NCBI GenBank assembly: GCA_958510875.1
Contig: OY294071.1
Coordinates: 32,332,581 to 32,396,580 of the forward strand
Length of the DNA stretch: 64,000 nt
Source: Endomychus coccineus
Taxonomy: Eukaryota; Arthropoda; Insecta; Coleoptera; Endomychidae
Direction of reading: 5' to 3'
Positions 45,060 to 57,974 of the stretch are shown here, piece after piece. A program made the translations under genes and the position numbers. Every line of letters begins with the position of its first letter. Position 1 is the stretch's first letter. The notes under the pieces were generated by a model. It was given only the letters and a program-made list of their open reading frames with translations. It did no database searches and was not told where the DNA came from.

Positions 45060-48000
45060 CGTATTTAACAAATCAAAGTTGACATAATGGGTTTTTCGTA
45101 ATTACTAACCACAGTTTCCAAGATATCGAAAAAATTACCTTGACTTTCGAGAGGAGATTATGAAACTAACATTCTCGTAGAATGATATCATTATTAGAGG
45201 GTTAGGTCATAGACGTATTTAACAAATCAAAGTTGACGTAATGGGTTTTTTTTCGTAATTACTAACCACAGTTTCCAAGATATCGAAAAAATTATTTTGG
45301 CTTTCGAGAGGGGGGGGGGTTATGAAACTAACATTCTTGGAGACTGTTATTATTATCAGAGGGTTAGGTCATAGACGTATTTAACAAATCAAAGTTGACA
45401 TAATGGGTTTTTCGTAATTACTAACCACATTTTCCAAGATATCGAGAAAATTACCTTGGCTTTCTAGAGATGCTTATGGAACTAACAGTCTTGGAGAATG
45501 TTATTAATATTATTATTAGAGGATTAGGTCATAGGCGTATTTAACAAATCAAAGTTGACAGTTGACATAATGGATTTTTCGTAATTACTAAGCACAGTTT
45601 CCAAGATATCAGAAAAATTACGTTGGCTTTCGAGAGGGGGTTATGAAACTAACATTCTTGGGGAATGTTATTATTATTAGAGGGTTATGTCATAGACGTA
45701 TTCAACAAATCAAAGTTGACATAATGGATTTTTCGTAATTACTAAGCACAGTTTCCAAGATATCAGAAAAATTACGTTGGCTTTCGAGAGGGGGTTATGA
45801 AACTAACATTCTTGGGGAATGTTATTATTATTAGAGGGTTATGTCATAGACGTATTCAACAAATCAAAGTTGACATAATGGGTTTTTCGTAATTACTAAC
45901 CACAGTTTCCAAGATATCGAGAAAATTATTTTGGTTTTCGAGGGGGGGGGGGGGGTTATGAAACTAGAATTCTTGGAGACTGTTATTATTATCAGCGGGC
46001 TAGGTCATAGACGTATTTAACAAATCAAAGTTGACATAATGGGTTTTTCGTAATTACTAACCACATTTTCCAAGATATCGAGAAAATTACCTTGGCTTTC
46101 TAGAGATGCTTATGGAACTAACATTCTTGGAGAATGTAATTAATATTATTATTAGAGGATTAGTTCATAGGCGTATTTAACAAATCAAAGTTGACATAAT
46201 GGATTTTTCGTAATTACTAAGCACAGTTTCCAAGATATCGGAAAAATTACGTTGGCTTTCGAGAGGGGGTTATGAAACTAACATTCTTGGGGAATGTTAT
46301 TATTATTAGAGGGTTATGTCATAGACGTATTCAACAAATCAAAGTTGACATAATGGGTTTTTAGTAATTACTAACCACAGTTTCCAAGATATCGAGAAAA
46401 TTACCTTGGCTTTCGAGGGGGGGGGGTTATGAAACTAACATTCTTTGAGACTGTTATTATTATCGGAGGGTTGGGTCATAGACGTATTTAACAAATCAAA
46501 GTTGACATAATGGATTTTCCGTAATTACTAACCACAGTTTCCAAGATATCGACAAAATTGCCTTGGCTTTCTAGGGGGGGTTATGAAACTAACATGCTTG
46601 GAGAATGTTATTAATATTATTATTAGAGGATTAGGTCATAGGGGTATTTAACAAATCAAAGTTGACATAATGGATTTTTCGTAATTACTAACCACAGTTT
46701 CCAAGATATCAGGAAAATTACGTTGGCCTTCGAGAGGGGGTTATGAGACTAACATTCTTGGAGAATGTTATCATTATTAGAGGTTTAGGTCATAGACGTA
46801 TTTAACAAATCAAAGTTGACATAATGGATTTTTCGTAATTACTAAGCACAGTTTCTAAGATATCAGAAAAATTACGTTGGCTTTCGAGAGGGGGTTATGA
46901 AACTAACATTCTTGGGGAATGTTATTATTATTAGAGGGTTATGTCATAGACGTATTCAACAAATCAAAGTTGACATAATGGGTTTTTCGTAATTACTAAC
47001 CACAGTTTCCAAGATATCGAGAAAATTATTTTGGTTTTCGAGGGGGGGGGGGGGGGGGTTATGAAACTAGCATTCTTGGAGACTGTTATTATTATCAGCG
47101 GGCTAGGTCATAGACGTATTTAACAAATCAAAGTTGACATAATGGGTTTTTCGTAATTACTAACCACATTTTCCAAGATATCGAGAAAATTACCTTGGCT
47201 TTCTAGAGATGCTTATGGAACTAACATTCTTGGAGAATGTAATTAATATTATTATTAGAGGATTAGTTCATAGGCGTATTTAACAAATCAAAGTTGACAT
47301 AATGGATTTTTCGTAATTACTAAGCACAGTTTCCAAGATATCGGAAAAATTACGTTGGCTTTCGAGAGGGGGTTATGAAACTAACATTCTTGGGGAATGT
47401 TATTATTATTAGAGGGTTATGTCATAGACGTATTCAACAAATCAAAGTTGACATAATGGGTTTTTAGTAATTACTAACCACAGTTTCCAAGATATCGAGA
47501 AAATTACCTTGGCTTTCGAGGGGGGGGGGGGTTATGAAACTAACATTCTTTGAGACTGTTATTATTATCGGAGGGTTGGGTCATAGACGTATTTAACAAA
47601 TCAAAGTTGACATAATGGATTTTCCGTAATTACTAACCACAGTTTCCAAGATATCGACAAAATTGCCTTGGCTTTCTAGGGGGGGTTATGAAACTAACAT
47701 GCTTGGAGAATGTTATTAATATTATTATTAGAGGATTAGGTCATAGGGGTATTTAACAAATCAAAGTTGACATAATGGATTTTTCGTAATTACTAACCAC
47801 AGTTTCCAAGATATCAGGAAAATTACGTTGGCCTTCGAGAGGGGGTTATGAGACTAACATTCTTGGAGAATGTTATCATTATTAGAGGTTTAGGTCATAG
47901 ACGTATTTAACAAATCAAAGTTGACATAATGGGTTTTTCGTAATTACGAACCACAGTTTCCAAGATATCGAGAAAATTACGTTGGCTTTCGAGAGGGGGT

Positions 48001-48209
48001 TATGAAATTAACATTCTTGGGGAATGTTATTATTATTAGAGGTTTAGGTCATAGACGTATTTAACAAATCAAAGTTGACATAATGGGTTTTTCGTAATTA
48101 CTAACCACAGTTTCCAAGATATCGAGAAAATTACGTTGGCTTTCGAGAGGGGGTTATGAAATTAACATTCTTGGGGAATGTTATTATTATTAGAGGGTTA
48201 GATCATAGA
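45060..48209. repeat. Satellite array, 153-167-bp monomers in 7-mer higher-order repeats
   Basis: About 20 monomers phased on ACAAATCAAAGTTGACATAA at spacings of 153-167 bp. Each contains TCCAAGATATCG, a G-run of 5 to about 19 bases before GTTATGAAACTA, and the inverted repeat AACATTCT-TGG-AGAATGTT. The stretch from about 45,861 recurs almost identically from 46,960 (1,099 bp, seven monomers), and a further cycle begins near 48,068. The array starts at 45,060 and ends at 48,209. No coding potential. Confidence 0.95.
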
Positions 48210-48954
48210 TCGACACTACTCGAAGCACATTATATTCATATTTTATTCGGGTTTGAATAACATTCAAAATTACACTGATAAATAATTTGTGATTTTTTGA
48301 TTCCCGTATGATATTTGGGAGCACTGGTTATTCTTTTCCAATCGTCGGATATTCGCAAAGTTAAAACTCTATAATCAGAAATATTTTATTGTACAGTGAA
48401 AATAAAAAATTTTAAATCACTTACCCCTATCATAAAATTGTAAGAGTAAAGATGACGTTTAGATAATCTAATATTCAGTTGATTTCTCCAATTTTAGATT
48501 TTTTATGCAAATGCTGTTGTCCGATTCTAATGTATATCAGTGTTATCGTCATCTGTCAAACTTCCAAGAGATTCTTCGAAATTTTTTCTGGCTAATTGAT
48601 TTACATTTACTGTGCTAAATGAATCCATACGACTGATCAATAGAATCAAATTGAAATCACTTTGAACATAGTTCGTCTTCTCCTACAAAAAAGCATTCTT
48701 GTCATGTTCGTACTAATAACTGATAAGTTCGCTGGTCATACAATCACAAAATCGGACGAACCTTACTAAGGGACATTGGGAGCTATTATAAGAAATGAGT
48801 AAACATAGAGATTGAATTCAATGCATCATAACAAGAACTTCAATAAACCTTGCATTTTCATATTCCTACGTAAATTCAGTGCCACTGATAAAATTATACT
48901 ACGTAAATTGAGTCCCAGGTTTCAATATAATTCTCAGAATATTCTTAGAAATGA
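48210..48954. other. No recognised feature
   Basis: AT-rich sequence; no coding region or repeat supported. Confidence 0.3.
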
Positions 48955-49375
48955 GAGTGTTAAGATTAGCGCAATTACAATATTTGCATTCTATATCGAC
49001 TAAGTTAGGTTAGGTTTGAAACAAATGGGTACAATAAATAATCATTCGTTATTATGAGAGTGTTGAGATTAGCGCAATTATAATGTTTGCATTATATATC
49101 AACAAAAGTTAGGTTAGATTAGGTTCGGTTAGGTTAGGTTAGAAACAACGGAGATACAATAAACAATCATTATTGGTTATTGAGAGGTTAGCACGGTTAC
49201 ACCATTTGCATTCTATATCAACAAAGTTCGGTTAGATTATATTAGGTTGAGTTACAAATAAAAGGGTACAATAAACAATTAAAATCGGTTATTATAACTT
49301 TATGAGAGCATTATGATTAGTGCGATTACAATATTTGCATTTAATTGACAATCATTATTGGTTATTGTGCAAATA
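48955..49375. repeat. Diverged tandem repeat with TTAGG tracts
   Basis: Four diverged units of about 105-130 bp begin near 48,962, 49,066, 49,184 and 49,312 with GATTAGCGCAATTACAATA-like sequence, then TTTGCATTCTATATC. Between them are GTTAGGTTAGG tracts (49,002-49,015 and 49,108-49,142, the latter with GATTAGG and TCGG variants) and GGTACAATAAACAATCATT. TTAGG is the common insect telomere unit. Here it is short, degenerate and internal. Confidence 0.8.
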
Positions 49376-50624
49376 CTTGGGTACAGACGGGTGGTTGGCC
49401 AGTTTACGTAGACCTTAAAAACACCCGGCATTGAATTTACCTACATAGAAGGCAATTAATCGACCCACTCTAGGAACAAGTTATTCATTTGTTAATTAAT
49501 AGGGATTAATGACTACCTTTAATATGTGATGTTTATTTCCGGCCAAGAATTACTTTCATTCATTAGAAACAGCATAATAGCTGCAATGTTGCTATCATTT
49601 CTCTAATTTGACCCTTTGGTGATCTTAGCTTTAAATTCAGTTTATTTATATTTTGATAAAAAAAGTGCTATAGATAAGTTAGGATTTAAGTGGAAAAGGG
49701 TACTGGTGTAAACTAAATATAATAATTACATTCCACAGTCGTACCTATACCTCATAAGTAAATATCTATCTATCGGTAATAATTCTTAAACTTCTGAATT
49801 ACAAACTACAGATTCATGTTTTTTAATCTCATAACTAGTTTGATAAGGAACAGCAACTTACATGACACCCTACAATCTAAATCAGATAAATCAGGTATTG
49901 ACTAACTAAAAAGTCAAAAATGCAGTAGTTATGATGAAGCTTTATATTTGCGAAGGGCGGATGATTCCCCCTAAATTACGCGTGACCACAGACAAACCAC
50001 ACATGGGACCGATCCACCCCTGTAGTAGTATTTCGACTACGACAACCCCAACCCCATTCAAAATTCATTCCAATTTCTTAATCAACACGCCAACGCTATT
50101 CAATTAATATCTAGTGCGGTGCCGAAGGAAAGAAAGGTCGCTGTACACATGCCTAACAGCGTATCTAATCTTTCAAATGTCATTTCATAATTATTGTGAA
50201 TAACGTTCTGTATCAAATCAAAAGCACCAGTTTACAGAAGGCGATACTGTAATTTTTTATGTATGTACTTCACTCGTGTTCTATTTGATACGTACTCAAA
50301 TCATCATATAGTTTATACTTTACTAATTATAACAAACTTAAAGGAAAAAACAATGATTGTCGGCAATTCATAGGGAAAAGAGCTTTATTGTCATTGAAGC
50401 ACAAATTTCTCATAATATCAAAGAAACCTTTTTCACAAAAGCTCATGGTTAACTTTTAGTTGTTTAGTCGTTTAATTCTTTCATAATAAATCCGGTTTCC
50501 TTGTTCAAAACTTGAGTGGTTTTGGGTATTGTTTAATTTGTGAAAGTTGGTTAAATCGATACTAGTCATTTAAAAAAAATGTTTTTGTTTACATGCATTT
50601 TAACATTTCTACAGAGGAAAATGC
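49376..50624. other. No recognised feature
   Basis: No supported gene or repeat. A GC-richer phrase, CGGGTGGTTGGCCAG, lies near 49,399. Confidence 0.3.
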
Positions 50625-51310
50625 ATTTTAAGGGTCGCTGATCACGATTCTTGGATTGGAGTAACGACGCACATGGGGGCCAGGGCATCATGGATTCCAC
50701 GTCGTCTACAGGAAATTCGTGAAAATATCTTCTGCAATGGAGTGAAATTTGTTAGGGAGGTTGCCGGTCATTACCATGACCCTCAATAGGCACCTGGTGG
50801 TCAGAATACCCTGATTACCAAGGTCATCTCCGGGGATGTTTCTTAATATGCTCAGAAACGCAGTAAAAATCGTCTCTGGGGGTTTTTGGGGTCGATCATC
50901 ATGATTCCGGTACCTGATTCAAACTACGACACACCTGGGGCTCAGGGCATCCTGGTACTAACGTCGTCTCCAGGGAATTCGTGAAATTATCTTTTGGAAT
51001 GGGATGCAACTTGTGAGAAAAGTTCTTTTAAGGATGCCGATTGTGACCATGACCCTCAATAGTCATCTGATGGTCATGATACCCTGATGTCCTAGGTCTT
51101 CTCCAGGGATTGTTTTTAAATATGCTCGGAAATGCAACCAAATTCGTCTCTCTGGGTTATTTGGAGCATATTGAAAAACAATCCATGGAGATGACCTAGG
51201 TCATCAGGGTATCCTGACCTCCAGGTGACTATTGAGGGTCATGGGCACAATCGGCAACCTCAAAAGAACCTCTATCACAAGTTTCATCTCCTTCCCAAAA
51301 GTAGTACGTC
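50625..51310. mobile_element. Foldback-related element, tandem plus inverted blocks
   Basis: Two direct, diverged blocks (about 50,625-50,880 and 50,890-51,160) share GGGTCG.TGATCA/CATGATTC, CCAGGGCATC, ACGTCGTCTCCAGGGAATTCG and ATGACCCTCAATAG. The segment 51,165-51,300 is the reverse complement of part of the second block (AATCCATGGAGATGACCTAGG, CTATTGAGGGTCATGG). The first block starts with GGGTCGCTGATCACGATTC, the hallmark of foldback B, which links the families. No terminal repeats were resolved. Confidence 0.7.
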
Positions 51311-53040
51311 GGATCGAAAAGTTGACTTTGAATTTTAGTTGTTTCATATTACTTTGATTAGACCTGAAATTCCGATTATGACTGTAAAAGCCTAATATGC
51401 TGTTAATCCTGACTGTGATTATAGTTATACATATCTTTTATTTAAACCTAATTAATAAGTTATATAGAATTAATGTCGGCTTATTTCTGTTAATAATTTT
51501 TACTGTTTCATACTAATTTGATACGACACGTAAAATCCCGATTATGACTGCAAAAAACTATAGGCCGTAACTTTGACTATAGCTACATATCTTCTAAAAA
51601 ATCGATGGTAGAAGCCGTTACTCTATGGTGATTCATCATTATGATTAAATGAAAGAACAATCACTTTGTTCTTATACCAATTTTAATAATAACATGAAAA
51701 CGTTACTAGTTTCAACACCGTGCCATTATCAAACAGATCGAAAATTATGAAGTAAACAATAAGCTGGTCAAGCATAAACGAGGAGTATAATAATAATAAG
51801 TATAATAGGGTCAATGAGATTACAATTATAGTAACGGATCATAGAAAATTCCAAAACAGGTAGATCCGGGAAAATACAGTGTGAATTGAGAAAGAATTTG
51901 TGGATTAGGATATTTATTATTTAATATTTTAGAATTATTCTTACAGTGCTTGAAAGACAAAGGGAAAGATCACTTTGGTATAGGTCTAACTGATCATTTA
52001 GGATATAGTTATGAGTGTTTTTGACAAGTTTATAAATCTCTATTGATTTTAATGTATAATGTAAAATGCTTAGGATATCTAAGTTAGGGAAAGTATGACC
52101 TATTTGTACAAAAATGGTTAGCAAAGGTTGAGTTCTATCTATATAAAATTATCACAGCCTGGGCAAATTCCATGAATTAGCTATTTCATTATATTGTTTA
52201 GAATTCAATGAGCAATCTGCAAATGTTGACCGAATATGGAAGTAAAGGAAATTGTTGTGAATAGCATTCTTCGGATATCGATCCATGCTGAATGAATTTG
52301 ATGACATATTTCAAAAACAATTAAACCTGTACACATAAACCGAACAGCGTACATAATCTTCTAAATGTCTTTTGATAATTATTGTGAATAATGTTCTGTG
52401 TCAAATTTTTAGTACTTCTCTTGAAGGTAGATACTTTCATCCTTTAATGCAACTTGCGTAACCGTTAATAAAAACGTTCAGTTTGATAGCCAGTTTTTAC
52501 AGTTCGAGTATTACGATTGCAATAAATGTTACATAGGTCGGATAGCTTGTAATGAATAAGAGTACAACAAAAACGCGTGACGAAAAATTATTTAGGGAGA
52601 CTCTTTATGCTTAGTCGATGAACATTCAGCAAATCGTCGAAAACACTATTCGGAAGTATCAAAAAGTACTAACGTGATATTCATAAGAATGGTCCTTCGA
52701 GCCGCAACGCAGCCTCACATATACAATTGTTTCCACCGATGTTGAGTCGATCCTACCCACGGATGTGAAACAAGACGTTCGCGGAAAAAATACCATCAAC
52801 GTTTTATAACTAACAACGAAACTTTGATAATATGGAAGGTGTAGTATGTCCGTCCCTAATTCCAAACTCCAAACTTGGAAAATGTAAATCGAAAAATTCT
52901 AAGGGATATACCTTCGAAAAAGTTGAAAATTTGACATGGCATCGTTTGAATCAAAATGTTTACAATAATTATACCAATTTTTCCAATAAGAAACATTTAA
53001 AACTGAAATAAATCCGTGAAAACCCAATTATCGATCTCGA
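51311..53040. other. No recognised feature
   Basis: AT-rich interval. Open frames at 51,921-52,124 and 52,659-52,865 (minus) show no family motif. Confidence 0.3.
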
Positions 53041-53089
53041 ACGATTTTCTCAAATGTCAAAATAGCAATAATGCCAACAGCTGGAATAA

Positions 53090-53732
53090 CACCCCAATAC
53101 GACTTGACAAACCGTTCCAGACTATCTTTCCGGAATGGACTGACCGGGATGAAGCAGGTGAATCATTCAGAACATTTGGTACATTGATGAATTTAAAACA
53201 GAGACAGCCACTGGTCTGGGGCTTGAAGGATAAGACAAGATGTTGTCAAACTCTGTGAGTTAAATCAACGGTAATTCTGACTGAAATACTGGCCACAACG
53301 AATTGCGCCGAAATCATGTTGGAGAGAGCGTAGAACAATGAGCAAATACAGCCACGTTTACATAAACTGGTAATCCTGTACACCAACAAATGGGTAAATC
53401 TACTGTGAATGCCAGGTCATCAGGGCAGACCAACAGGCAAGAAAAGTGAGGCAGCAACCTACGAGAAGCATTGTCTATAGCACTATGATGAAACAATTCG
53501 ACGAGGTCTTAGACGATCCAAATTATTCATAGAGAGACCATGCAAACGAAAAAAAACCAATGAATTACTGGAGCTAACAAGAAACCAACTCTGATGAACC
53601 GTAAGACTGTTGACAGGACACTGTCCACTGAAGGTACACTTACAGTGAATAGGTACAGAACTGTAGAAAAAGGGACATTATGCGAACTGTTCGACTTCAC
53701 ATATACTGTGACATTGCCTTGCACGATTACAA
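53090..53732 (+). mobile_element. R1-like LINE: RNase H to C-terminus, decayed
   Basis: Plus frames give EWTDRDEAGESFRTFGTLMN (degenerate RNase H start), LLxMPGHQGRPTGKKSEAA (about 53,398-53,455, the W-V-P-G-H-Q-G motif with a stop at W), then LTRNQL, TVRLLTGHCPLKVHLQ (about 53,600-53,650) and HYANCSTSHIL for the cysteine segment. It leads straight into the tandem array at 53,733, whose first unit encodes the next residues. Several stops; no RT. Confidence 0.7.
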
Positions 53733-54990
53733 CAGAACTTTGGTTTTTGGTGACATTAAGATGACACCAATGAAACTTGAGGTCATTTCGATACTGGACT
53801 TATTCAAAGAGACAGGACTGATAACCGAAAATCAGTAGCCACATGGGAATTACTAACGGAACCTCGATTACAGCAGAACTTTGATTTTTAATAACACTAA
53901 GATGACTCCAATGAAACTTGAGGTCATTTGTCATTAGACTTGTTCAAAGAGACAGGACTGACCGAAAATCAGTAGCCACATGGGAACCACTAACGGAACC
54001 TCGATTACAGCAGAACTTTGTTTTTTAGTAACACTAAGATGACTCCAATGAAACTTGAGGTCATTTGTCATTAGACTTGTTCAAAGAGACAGAACTGACC
54101 GAAAATCAGTAGCCACATGGGAACTACTAACGGAACCTCAATTACAGCAGAACTTTGGTTTTTGGTGACACTAACATGACACCAATGAAACTTGGGGTCA
54201 TTTGGATACTGGACTTGTTCAAAGAGACAGGACTGATCCGAAAATCAGTAGCCACATGGGAACCACTAACGGAACCTCGATTACAGCAGAACTTTGATTT
54301 TTAGTAACACTAAGATGACTCCAATGAAACTTGAGGTCATTTGTCATTAGACTTGTTCAAAGAGACAGAACTGACCGAAAATCAGTAGCCACATGGGAAC
54401 TACTAACGGAACCTCAATTACAGCAGAACTTTGGTTTTTGGTGACACTAACATGACACCAATGAAACTTGGGGTCATTTTGATACTGGACTTGTTCAAAG
54501 AGACAGGACTGATCCGAAAATCAGTAGCCACATGGGAACCACTAACGGAACCTCGATTACAGCAGAACTTTGTTTTTTAGTAACACTAAGATGACTCCAA
54601 TGAAACTTGAGGTCATTTGTCATTAGACTTGTTCAAAGAGACAGAACTGACCGAAAATCAGTAGCCACATGGGAACTACTAACGGAACCTCAATTACAGC
54701 AGAACTTTGGTTTTTGGTGACACTAACATGACACCAATGAAACTTGGGGTCATTTGGATACTGGACTTGTTCAAAGAGACAGGACTGATCCGAAAATCAG
54801 TAGCCACATGGGAACCACTAACGGAACCTCGATTACAGCAGAACTTTGATTTTTAGTAACACTAAGATGACTTCAATGAAACTTGAGGTCATTTGGGTAC
54901 TAGACTTGTTCAAAGAGACAGGGACTGACCAAAAATCAGTAGCCACATGGGAACTACTAACGGAACCACTCCAAAGATCAATAATAATAA
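53733..54990 (+). repeat. Tandem array, 137-139 bp, derived from the LINE C-terminus
   Basis: Nine units phased on CAGAACTTTG at 53,733, 53,874, 54,011, 54,148, 54,287, 54,424, 54,563, 54,700 and 54,839. Alternating 137- and 139-base units make a 276-bp dimer from 54,011 onward. Unit 1 encodes MTPMKLEVISILDLFKETGL in frame with the upstream LINE C-terminus, so the monomer is the last ORF2 codons plus 3' sequence. The last unit runs into CCACTCCAAAGATC and an AATAATAATAAG tail, resembling a LINE 3' end. Confidence 0.85.
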
Positions 54991-57180
54991 GAAGACTACT
55001 CCTACATTACAGTATCAATAATTATGAATCGAAAGGTTTACCCCATATTCTATGATCTGCATTTCTACTTTTCAGTTGAAATTGGACCATTCATAATCTC
55101 GTCTTTGTTTATTGTACTCGATGAATATAACATAATTGAAGAAAATTTAATAGCTGAGTTGAGTGACGAAAATACAGTTCATTTATGAAAAAGGCGCTTG
55201 AATTTGGTTTTCACGTAAAATAATGGCATAATAATATCAGACAGAACACGAGTGGAATAATAGATATGCGCATAAAAGTTTCATGTATGACATATCGAAT
55301 GATTTGGGCATATAAGGTACCGTCACTCATGTCTACTGGTAAGGAAAATCGAACACGATATAAAGCACTAGCGAATAGTAACAGAATAGAAATGAAATGA
55401 TGATATTTTTATCTCGTTTCCATTTCAACCGGTCGGATATAACTTAGATATTTAATTTCCATACGATTAACTCGAACCATCTGATTTGTATACATATTAC
55501 GGGGTTGTGTTACGCCGAGCTTCCATTAGGACATACTTTAGATAGGAATTTCAACTGAACTAATTTCGACATCAGGCTACAACTGTTAAGATTTACCCGT
55601 TATACGGTGTATCATAGAAGAACGAGGATTTCAAAAACTATGGAAGATAGAAAAACGTTTAACTGTGGAACTGAAAACCATCGCCAAATAGTTTTACATT
55701 CTGTAAATTCATAACAAATTATGTAAATGACAGATTGGAATGAAACCATAGATATTATATATACCTACATGGATAGCGCATGGTATACAAACCTCTGTTC
55801 AGTCGATGACTCCAACACGTAAGAGAGACAGAAGACCTATTTCAGCCTGGTATTAAACAGAGATGAAGATCATTCTGACCACGTGACAAGTGGCAAGAAC
55901 GTGCATAATTTACATTGTTTTATATGGAGCACTTTACGAATTTCATGAATTATCATGTTATAATCCTATTTGATCGATTTTTATGATTCAGCAACAATAC
56001 ATAATTGTATTATGTACAAAATTACATTGTAGATATAGAATTAAATATCGCTCATTTTGAATTTATCATTTTTCCATGAAGCACCCATATGCAACTTATT
56101 CTGTATTTCATCAATGGAAAACTTAAGTAAAATTACTCTACCCCACGTTAAATGACATATTTAGTTATCAACAGCTTCAATTATTAATTAATACATATAT
56201 CCAACTACAGAATCATTACCATACATGACCTAATAAATAAAACAACATCTTTCATAATATCGTGAAGATTTAGTTATAATATGGAAAACAAGTAACATAT
56301 ACATAGTCAAAATTAAATAAGCTGTAGAAGAAATATATCTATAAATATCAAAATGCTCAAATAATTAGACAGAAATAATATAGCTATTCCTTGGAGTGGT
56401 TCGAAAAAAAAGAAGTATGTAACCCAAATCTGGATTTTTCCTGAGCCAGAGATTGAATCCGATTGTGCCTCAAGATGCTAAATATAAAGAAGAAGAACTG
56501 GAAATTACATAAATGAACAGTTATTGTTATTCAGTGTTATTGTGGTATTGTGGCTAGTCGCAGATGCCAAATCGCTAGCTTACCTTTTGTGTTATAATAA
56601 TAAACATTACCAAAATATTCCAGTTTCTAAAGAAAATAAAAGTGATATAAACAGGGTTTTAGTTCACAGCATTAATGTTTATAGTTACAAATTAGATTAT
56701 AGGTCACCTTAATTTTAAACTTAAATTTTACCAACAGAGGAACATTATAATATTAGGTACTGTTACTGTTAAAAATACAAATTCTGCAGGAATAAAAGTA
56801 AACATTGTTCTGAAAAGTCCTGCCTATCCTTCACATGTTTTAATAAATTTTTCAGATTTTTTTAACCTTTGCATTCATTCTACGATTCGTTGTAGCCAAG
56901 TATTTGATTACTATTTTTTGCTTATCAATAGTATGCTTCGCAATTTCAAAAATTATATTCATGTAAGGGCATGACGGTATAGGCCAGAAAAGATGGTATC
57001 AAAATGTTATAAATCTAAGTATATACTCGTAATCAACCAACTTTCTGCTTCATTTACAGGTTGTTCTTCATTGATTCTAAATGAGGTGCCCTCACAACAA
57101 ATAATGTTTGCATCATCACTAGTAAAAACATAATAATAACAACATATACCCAGCTAAAAATTATGACAAATTCATATTGT
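54991..57180. other. No recognised feature
   Basis: AT-rich interval. The frame at 56,524-56,712 resembles a signal peptide (LFSVIVVLWLVADA) but starts at TTG and has no other support. Confidence 0.35.
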
Positions 57181-57183
57181 TTA

Positions 57184-57412
57184 CTGATTTCTAAGTTCTC
57201 TGGGTTTCACCTTACGTTTAAAGACATTCGCCGGAAAATTTAAAATACTAGGAAGAACTACATGGTCTTTTACTGATTTCTTTCCAAATGAATACACGAA
57301 ATCATTTTCTGTAAAGTGTTCACTACAAAGATGATAATTCTTGTTGGGCACGAAGCTTTTTCTCTTCATTGCTATTACCCAATTTTTGTTTCAATTTTCA
57401 TCTGAAGGAAAA
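57184..57412 (-). pseudogene. THAP-type zinc-finger exon (possible gene or P-like transposase relic)
   Basis: The minus strand reads FPSDEN, then TGA (57,391-57,393), then NKNWVIAMKRKSFVPNKNYH, LCSEHFTENDF and LPSILNFP. This is the second half of a C2-C-H THAP DNA-binding finger: C and H of L-C-S-E-H-F, the tryptophan before I-A-M, and the closing P-x-x-x-F-x-F-P-like element. A CATTTCAG acceptor (57,413-57,420) precedes it and CAGTAAAC, a possible donor, follows at about 57,184, so it looks like an internal exon. The exon with the first C-x-x-C was not found. The in-frame TGA argues for a pseudogene unless it is a sequencing error or the real boundary differs. THAP domains occur in cellular regulators and P-element transposases. 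Confidence 0.65.
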
Positions 57413-57974
57413 CTGAAATGAACAGTAATTATTACACCATTATTTTCTATTTTCGATTGTGAATAGTGGATTAAAATTGTACTTCTAACGTCTACGTTTT
57501 AATTACATTATTGTGAATAAGTATCTACTACCACTATTCAGTATCTACTAAACTTGTAAATACCAGTGAAAACTAGGTGCTCCTTTTTGATACCGATTTG
57601 TACATCCAAATGCGGAACACGATTTCACAATTGTTATATCTTAGATTTATTAAAAGTCTAATTAATCACACACTTCACTATTATAACCTTATTGTCGTCG
57701 AAGAGTTATTACACAATATCATTAGATAAAATGAAAGTAAAAAGCCAAACAACTAATCACAACTAAAAAACAAAGCACTAAAGAAGTTTTCTGTATCAAA
57801 ATATTGCTATTTTCTTTTGAAAACAACATAATATGATAGATTACAGTAACATGTACTCTTATGGCTAGAACGATGTTTTGCCACTTGTCAGCTGTTCCAT
57901 ATGTTGGAGACAATGAAAATCCCTGATGCGCTATCCATGTATGTATATATAATATCTATGAATGAAACGACTTT
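57413..57974. other. No recognised feature
   Basis: AT-rich sequence. A first THAP exon would be expected on the minus strand at higher coordinates than 57,420, but I could not find it here. Confidence 0.3.

Noticed and set aside
48955..49375. True telomere end
   Set aside because: The TTAGG tracts are a few units long, degenerate and flanked on both sides by ordinary sequence.
54846..55055. 69-codon open frame
   Set aside because: It is the last unit of the LINE-derived tandem array plus the 3' tail, not a separate gene.
56524..56712. Secreted peptide with signal-like N-terminus
   Set aside because: It starts at TTG and has no splice, homology or expression context; hydrophobic runs are common in AT-rich DNA.
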